Both the position numbers and the translations under genes were made by a program. Below are positions 59,239 to 64,000 of a stretch of 64,000 nucleotides of DNA, piece by piece. Below the pieces are notes generated by a model. It saw nothing but the letters and a program-made list of their open reading frames with translations. It searched no databases and was not told where the DNA came from. The stretch's first letter is position 1, and every line of letters begins with the position of its first letter. The stretch is from Celeribacter ethanolicus (GTDB lineage: Bacteria > Pseudomonadota > Alphaproteobacteria > Rhodobacterales > Rhodobacteraceae): positions 1 through 64,000 of the forward strand of contig NZ_LRUC01000046.1 in assembly GCF_001550095.1 (NCBI RefSeq), written 5' to 3'.

Positions 59239-59967
59239 ATGAGCGACCAGACGCCGCGAAACATGGGCGGGCCGAAACATGTCGCCGTCATCATGGACGG
59301 CAACGGTCGCTGGGCGCAGTCGCGCGGCAAACCGCGTCTCTTCGGGCACCATGCCGGCGCCAAACGCGTCAAGGAGATCGTCCGGGCCTGTCCCGATCTC
59401 GGCGTCGAGTACCTGACGATCTTTGCCTTTTCCACGGAGAACTGGAAACGCACCCAGACCGAGGTCTCGGGGTTGATGAACCTGTTTCGCCGCTACATCC
59501 AGAACGAGATGCGGGGGCTTGTGGCCGAGGGCGTGCGGGTGCGCTTCATCGGGGACCGGCTCAGGCTCGACAAGAAACTCCAGGCGCTGATGGACGATCT
59601 CGAAGCGGTGACGAAAGACAACACCAAGGTGCATCTCACCATCGCGATCAATTACGGCGGGCGCGACGAGGTGGCGCGCGCGGTTCGGGCGCTGGCCTGT
59701 GAGGCATCGCGGGGCGAGCTGGACCCGGAAACCGTGGATGAGACGACGCTGACCCGCTATCTCGACACCCGCGTGCTGCCGGACCCGGATCTGGTCATCC
59801 GCACCTCCGGTGAGGCGCGGATCTCGAACTTCCTCCTGTGGCAATCGGCCTATTCCGAATACGAGTTCATCGACACGCTCTGGCCGGATTTCACCGCCGA
59901 GGTCTTTGCCCAATGCGTTTCGCGCTATGCGGGCCGGGATCGCCGGTTCGGGGGCGTGAAGCCATGA
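59239..59967 (+). CDS. uppS: Undecaprenyl diphosphate synthase
   Basis: About 242 residues. HVAVIMDGNGRWAQSRGKPRLFGHHAGAKRVKEIV includes the catalytic Asp, and LTIFAFSTENWKR, DLVIRTSGEARISNFLLWQSAYSEYEFID complete the cis-prenyltransferase signature. It makes the C55 lipid carrier for peptidoglycan and glycan synthesis. The end overlaps cdsA by four bases. Confidence 0.95.
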   Translation: MSDQTPRNMGGPKHVAVIMDGNGRWAQSRGKPRLFGHHAGAKRVKEIVRACPDLGVEYLTIFAFSTENWKRTQTEVSGLMNLFRRYIQNEMRGLVAEGVRVRFIGDRLRLDKKLQALMDDLEAVTKDNTKVHLTIAINYGGRDEVARAVRALACEASRGELDPETVDETTLTRYLDTRVLPDPDLVIRTSGEARISNFLLWQSAYSEYEFIDTLWPDFTAEVFAQCVSRYAGRDRRFGGVKP

Positions 59968-60653
59968 GCGCGGCGCCCAAACCCGGCAAATGGCGCGATC
60001 TGGCGCCGCGGCTTCTGTCCGCCATTGCGATGGTCGCCGTGGGGCTTGGGGCGGTGCTGTCGGGGCATCTTGCCTTCACCGTGCTGGTGGTCGCCGTCGG
60101 GTTGGTCGGGCTTTGGGAACTTTGGCGCATGGCCCGGGTCAAGCAGGCGGCGGGGGGCTTCGGTCCCGGCGATCAGCCGATGCTTGCGCTCTATCTGGTC
60201 GTGCTGCTTCTGGGCTGTCTCGGACTCATTTCGCTTTCGGCCGAGGGGGGGCTGGCGCTTTTGCTCTATGCCATCGGGCTTGTGGTGGTGACCGACAGCC
60301 TTGGCTATCTCGTTGGCAAGACGCTGGGCGGGCCGAAATTCTGGCCGCGGATCAGTCCGAACAAGACCTGGTCGGGAATCCTAGGCGGCTGGATCGGGGC
60401 GATGATCTTTGCCTATTTCACCCATCCTTACATGCCCGAGGGTTTTGTGCGTCTGTGGTTCTTCGTCACCTCGGCCATGGTGCTGTCCTTCGCCTCGCAA
60501 CTGGGCGATATGCTTGAAAGCGCGCTCAAGCGGCGCATGGGGGTCAAGGACAGCTCGCACATCATTCCCGGTCATGGCGGCGTGCTCGACCGGTTCGACG
60601 CGCTTCTGGCCGTGGGCGCGCTCTACGTCATTCTCGCGACGATTTTCGGCTGA
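59964..60653 (+). CDS. cdsA: Phosphatidate cytidylyltransferase
   Basis: About 229 residues and membrane-embedded. The signature SQLGDMLESALKRRMGVKDSSHIIPGHGGVLDRFDALL is typical of CdsA, and DSLGYLVGKTLGGPKFWPRISPNKTW precedes it. It forms CDP-diacylglycerol. It is shorter than E. coli CdsA (285), common in Rhodobacteraceae. ATGA overlap with uppS. Confidence 0.93.
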   Translation: MSAAPKPGKWRDLAPRLLSAIAMVAVGLGAVLSGHLAFTVLVVAVGLVGLWELWRMARVKQAAGGFGPGDQPMLALYLVVLLLGCLGLISLSAEGGLALLLYAIGLVVVTDSLGYLVGKTLGGPKFWPRISPNKTWSGILGGWIGAMIFAYFTHPYMPEGFVRLWFFVTSAMVLSFASQLGDMLESALKRRMGVKDSSHIIPGHGGVLDRFDALLAVGALYVILATIFG

Positions 60654-60662
60654 GGCAGAGGC

Positions 60663-61826
60663 ATGCGACGCATTTCCATTTTCGGGGCGACGGGCTCCAT
60701 CGGGCAATCGACGATTGATCTGATCCGGCGCGACCGTGAGGCTTATGACGTGGTGGCGCTCACCGGCGGCGGCAATATCGCGCGTCTGGCGCAGGATGCC
60801 ATAGATCTCGGGGCCAAGGTGGCCGTCACCGCCTATGAGGACCGGCTGTCGGAATTGCGCGCGGCGCTCTCGGGGACGGGGATCGAGGCGGCGGCGGGGG
60901 ACGCGGCGCTGATCGAGGCGGCGGACCGTGAGGTCGACTGGTTCATGTCGGCCATCGTCGGGGCGGCGGGGCTGGCGCCGGGGCTGCGTGCGTTGCGTCA
61001 CGGCAAAACGCTGGCGCTGGCCAATAAGGAAAGCCTCGTGACCGCCGGGCCTCTGCTGATGGACACAGCGAAAGAGCAGGGCGCGCGCATCCTGCCGGTC
61101 GACAGCGAGCATTCGGCGGTGTTTCAGGGCCTCGTGGGTGAGAATCCGGCAGAGGTCGAACGCGTGATCATCACCGCCTCCGGCGGGCCGTTCCGCGACT
61201 GGTCTCTGGAACAGCTCGAGGGCGCGACTCTGGAACAGGCCTGCAAGCACCCGTCCTGGGACATGGGGCAGAGGATTACGATTGATTCCGCTTCGATGTT
61301 CAACAAGGCGCTCGAAATCATTGAGACCAAAGAATATTTTGGATTCTCTCCGGATCAGATCGAGGTTTTGGTGCATCCCGGTTCCTATGTGCATGCGCTG
61401 GTGGGGTTCCGCGACGGGGCGCTGATGGCGCATCTCGGCGCGCCGGATATGCGCCATGCCATCGGTTATGCGCTTCATTGGCCGGAGCGGCGCGACCTGC
61501 CGGTGGAACGGCTCGATCTGGCGAAAGTGGGCCAGTTGCGGTTCGAGGCGCCCGATGAAATCCGCTTCCCGGCGCTGCGACTGGCGCGCGAGGTGATGGC
61601 GACGGGCGGATTGGCGGGCACGGTGTTCAATGCCGCGAAAGAGGCGGCTCTGGACCTTTTTATCGCCCGAAAGATCGGGTTTCCCGACATGGCGCGGCTT
61701 GTGGAGCGGGTGTTGACGGAAATGTCAGCCGGTGTGAGCCTTCGGGTTAACGCTCTGAGCTTGGAGACGATTTTAGAAGCCGATAAAGAGGCACGGGCAC
61801 GGGTTTTCGACCTGAAAGCAGCCTGA
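60663..61826 (+). CDS. dxr: 1-Deoxy-D-xylulose-5-phosphate reductoisomerase
   Basis: 387 residues. NADPH site ISIFGATGSIGQSTIDL (4-20), ALANKESLV, LPVDSEHSAVFQ, TASGGPFRDWS, and MGQRITIDSASMFNKALEIIE are typical of DXR. It commits to the MEP isoprenoid pathway. Confidence 0.95.
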   Translation: MRRISIFGATGSIGQSTIDLIRRDREAYDVVALTGGGNIARLAQDAIDLGAKVAVTAYEDRLSELRAALSGTGIEAAAGDAALIEAADREVDWFMSAIVGAAGLAPGLRALRHGKTLALANKESLVTAGPLLMDTAKEQGARILPVDSEHSAVFQGLVGENPAEVERVIITASGGPFRDWSLEQLEGATLEQACKHPSWDMGQRITIDSASMFNKALEIIETKEYFGFSPDQIEVLVHPGSYVHALVGFRDGALMAHLGAPDMRHAIGYALHWPERRDLPVERLDLAKVGQLRFEAPDEIRFPALRLAREVMATGGLAGTVFNAAKEAALDLFIARKIGFPDMARLVERVLTEMSAGVSLRVNALSLETILEADKEARARVFDLKAA

Positions 61827-61840
61827 GGGGATTGGAGACT

Positions 61841-63187
61841 ATGGATTTGAGCAGCCTGTTGAACAGTCTGGGCGGGGGCGCTTTCACGCTGGTGTTCTTC
61901 ATCGTCGCCCTGTCGATCATCGTAACGGTGCATGAATACGGCCATTACATCGTCGGGCGTTGGTGCGGCATCAAGGCGGATGTGTTCTCGCTGGGCTTCG
62001 GCAAACCGCTCTGGCAACGCACCGACAAACGCGGCACGGTCTGGCAGATCGCCTCGCTGCCCTTTGGCGGCTACGTGAAATTCGCAGGCGACGCCAATGC
62101 CGCCTCCGCCCCCGATGCTCATGCGGTCGAGGGGTTGAGTGCCGACGAGGCCCGCCACACCATGCCCGGTGCGCCGTTGTGGGCGCGCACGCTCACCGTG
62201 GCGGCTGGGCCGGTGTTCAACTTCATCTTCTCTTTCCTCGTTTTCACCGCCTTCGTGCTGAGCATCGGCAAGGCCGCCGACACGCTTGTGATCGAAAAAG
62301 TGCAGCCGATGCCCACTGAGGTCGGGTTGCAATCCGGCGACGAGGTTCTGGCCATCGAAGGCGTCAAGGTGCCTGCGCCGGAGGAAATGTCGGGCTTTCT
62401 TGACGCGCTGCCGCGTGCGGCGCGGGTGTCCTACACCGTGCTCCGCGACGGGCAGGAGGTCACGGTCGAAGGGCCTTACCCCTATCCGGTGATCGTTGCG
62501 GGCATCTCCCCGAAATCGGCGGCGCGCGATGCCGGGCTGAAGGCGGGCGACGTGATCACGGCGCTCGACGGTCAGCCGGTCGAGACCTTCTGGGACCTTC
62601 AGGATTATGTCGGCAGCCATGACGGCGCGGCGATGACGCTCACGATCTGGCGTCCGACCGAGGCCGGGGGCGAGACATTCGAGACCACGCTGGAGCCGCG
62701 TCGCCGCGATGTTCCCGCCGAGGATGGCGGGTTCGAAACACGCTGGCTGATCGGCATCACCGGCGGCATGCTGTTCACCGTGGGCACCGAGCCGGTGGGG
62801 ATTGGCGAGGCGATGTCGGCGGGGATCAGCGCGGTCTGGCAGATCATCACCATGTCGCTGTCGGGGCTGGGTCATATGATCACCGGGGCGATTTCGGCCT
62901 GCAACATCTCCGGCCCGGTGGGCATCGCCGAAGTGGTGTCGACCTCGGCCTCCGACGGGGCGAGCAGTTTCCTGTGGACCGTCGCCATGTTGTCGACTGC
63001 GATCGGTCTGATGAATCTCTTCCCGATTCCGGTGCTGGATGGCGGACATCTGGTGTTCTACGCCTATGAGGCGGTGCGCGGCAAACCTCTGCCGGACCGG
63101 GCTGTCGGCGTGATGATGACCATCGGCATGGTGGTGATCATGGGGTTCATGGTGCTGGGGCTGACCTCGGACCTGTTCTGCAAATGA
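61841..63187 (+). CDS. rseP: RIP metalloprotease RseP (site-2 protease family)
   Basis: About 448 residues. The zinc site HEYGH (31-35) lies in the first membrane helix, PDZ-like domains span about 115-330, and the second motif NLFPIPVLDGGHLVFYAYE lies in the third helix. It cleaves membrane anti-sigma factors and leftover signal peptides. GGAG precedes ATG 61841. Confidence 0.94.
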   Translation: MDLSSLLNSLGGGAFTLVFFIVALSIIVTVHEYGHYIVGRWCGIKADVFSLGFGKPLWQRTDKRGTVWQIASLPFGGYVKFAGDANAASAPDAHAVEGLSADEARHTMPGAPLWARTLTVAAGPVFNFIFSFLVFTAFVLSIGKAADTLVIEKVQPMPTEVGLQSGDEVLAIEGVKVPAPEEMSGFLDALPRAARVSYTVLRDGQEVTVEGPYPYPVIVAGISPKSAARDAGLKAGDVITALDGQPVETFWDLQDYVGSHDGAAMTLTIWRPTEAGGETFETTLEPRRRDVPAEDGGFETRWLIGITGGMLFTVGTEPVGIGEAMSAGISAVWQIITMSLSGLGHMITGAISACNISGPVGIAEVVSTSASDGASSFLWTVAMLSTAIGLMNLFPIPVLDGGHLVFYAYEAVRGKPLPDRAVGVMMTIGMVVIMGFMVLGLTSDLFCK

Positions 63188-63416
63188 TCTGAACGGATCG
63201 CTGCCGTCTGTCTTCTGCGCCCGGATCAGATTTGATGCGGGCGCAAGTTTTTTCTGTCAAACGGCAAGGCGGTCCAAATCCTGCCACATTCGACGCGTAG
63301 AGTGGGCACAGACGGGACGCGTCTCAGCGCCCCTCTTCGGTGTCGGAATGATCCGCGCCATTCCGCGATCCGTCGAAACAGGTCCGCCGGAACAGGACCG
63401 AAAAGGAGGCACAGAC

Positions 63417-63548
63417 ATGACCGCAATCCGCGCAAGCTACCGCAGCCTCAGCCAACTTGCCGATCTCAACTGGGATCGTCTGCTCTACGCCGCGACCATT
63501 GTCGTCGCACTTGTGGCGGGATCGTTCTTCGGCCACCTGTTCCTCTGA
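63417..63548 (+). CDS. Small single-pass membrane protein (43 residues)
   Basis: From ATG 63417, preceded by a strong AAAAGGAGG. The sequence has a polar start (TAIRASYRSLSQLADLNWDRL) and a membrane helix (LYAATIVVALVAGSFFGHLFL). It lies between rseP and bamA, where most genomes have no gene, and is followed by a hairpin. Family unknown; the ribosome binding site and helix support it being real. Confidence 0.68.
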   Translation: MTAIRASYRSLSQLADLNWDRLLYAATIVVALVAGSFFGHLFL

Positions 63549-63564
63549 GCCCCTGTCGGGGCTC
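63547..63564 (+). terminator. Hairpin following the small membrane protein gene
   Basis: GAGCCCC (63547-63553) pairs with GGGGCTC (63558-63564), loop TGTC. No T-run follows, so strength is uncertain. A second imperfect hairpin with a T-rich end (about 63639-63665, GGGCTTTCGC / GGCGAAGGCC) lies further down. Confidence 0.45.
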
Positions 63565-63758
63565 TGAAACGGGCCGCCCGTCACAAACTGTGGCAAGGCG
63601 GCGGAACCACGCTGATTTTCCTCTGAAAACAAGATGAAGGGCTTTCGCTTTCGGCGAAGGCCTTTATGCTGTGGCGTGACCGGCGCGTTCCGTTTTGACA
63701 AGGGGCGGCAATCCCGGTACTCAGCTAGGGACTTGTGGGGAATTTCGAGAAAGCTGCC

Positions 63759-64000
63759 ATGTTCGCATTCAATGATCGTCCGACCCGTGGGGCAACGCGT
63801 TTCGCGGCCCGCGCTTTTGCTCTGTCCTTCGCGGCTTTCGCTGTCACGTCCGTGTCTTACACGGCGTTTCCGACCCCGGCCGCGGCCCAGGCCTACCGAT
63901 TCACCTCTGTGTCCGTCGAAGGCGCACAGCGGGTGTCGCCCGACACGATCCTGTCCTACGCGGGAATCGCCCGCGGTCAGGGCGTCTCAGCCGCCGAACT
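63759..64000 (+). CDS. bamA: Outer-membrane assembly factor BamA, N-terminal part (partial)
   Basis: The gene runs off the right edge; 80 codons are present. A signal peptide (AARAFALSFAAFAVTSVSYTAFPTPAAAQ) is followed by YRFTSVSVEGAQRVSPDTILSYAGIARGQGVSAAEL, the first POTRA domain. Its position after rseP, as in other proteobacteria, supports bamA. BamA inserts beta-barrel proteins into the outer membrane. Confidence 0.9.
   Translation, partial: MFAFNDRPTRGATRFAARAFALSFAAFAVTSVSYTAFPTPAAAQAYRFTSVSVEGAQRVSPDTILSYAGIARGQGVSAAE

Overview
The window is high-GC, gene-dense alphaproteobacterial DNA. Gene content points to Rhodobacteraceae (Roseobacter group): TRAP transporter, GcvA-like LysR, RTX protein, IalB-family protein, and the pyrH-frr-uppS-cdsA-dxr-rseP-bamA order at the right end. 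No rRNA, tRNA, insertion sequence or CRISPR array was recognised. All calls rest on reading the sequence and remembered family features; no database search was run.

Layout. 1-2072 (minus) is the N-terminal part of a very large repeat-rich secreted protein that runs off the left edge. 2.3-9.2 kb carries a LysE-type exporter divergent from a LysR regulator, an alkaline-phosphatase-superfamily phosphonate monoester hydrolase/sulfatase, a P-type cation ATPase and a small membrane protein. 9.25-27.8 kb is an aromatic catabolic island in four regulated blocks: (a) IclR regulator, TRAP transporter, 2Fe-2S ferredoxin, Rieske oxygenase, glutamine-synthetase-like ligase and CHMI-like tautomerase; (b) MarR regulator, two hotdog thioesterases, RidA protein, SDR and the fused 2-aminobenzoyl-CoA monooxygenase/reductase, with a third thioesterase divergent from it; (c) a StyA/indole-monooxygenase-type flavoprotein with flavin reductase and SDR, divergent from an AraC regulator; (d) a winged-helix regulator divergent from a luciferase-like flavin monooxygenase. 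The combination suggests breakdown of a nitrogen-bearing aromatic such as indole, an indole derivative or anthranilate. No CoA ligase for 2-aminobenzoate is visible here.

28.0-30.4 kb encodes an octaheme c-type cytochrome of the tetrathionate reductase family with a cytochrome b partner, behind an FNR-like box. 30.4-37.4 kb is cell-envelope biology: lipoprotein, DUF882 (YcbK-like) protein divergent from an L,D-transpeptidase (YcbB-like), an LpxD-ACP-ketosynthase trio and an IalB-family protein. At about 37.8 kb a strong, unlisted small RNA candidate with three anti-Shine-Dalgarno elements sits on the minus strand. 38-50.8 kb holds a HerA-like ATPase, an RTX protein, rlmJ, a CNNM/CorC protein, xerD with two upstream genes, aroK-aroB, a GGDEF protein and a universal stress protein. 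50.9-57.6 kb mixes a zinc-ribbon protein of unknown family, ssb, a lytic transglycosylase, a lower-GC lipoprotein gene, an AraC regulator and miaA. 57.7 kb to the right edge is the conserved pyrH-to-bamA block.

The most notable observations are the small RNA candidate; an exact 16-bp inverted operator-like match joining the TRAP and ferredoxin-Rieske promoters; the composite indole/2-aminobenzoyl-CoA island; the FNR-type box before the octaheme cytochrome; and small genes easy to miss (46828-46965 with a TTG start, 63417-63548, and possibly 8637-8810).
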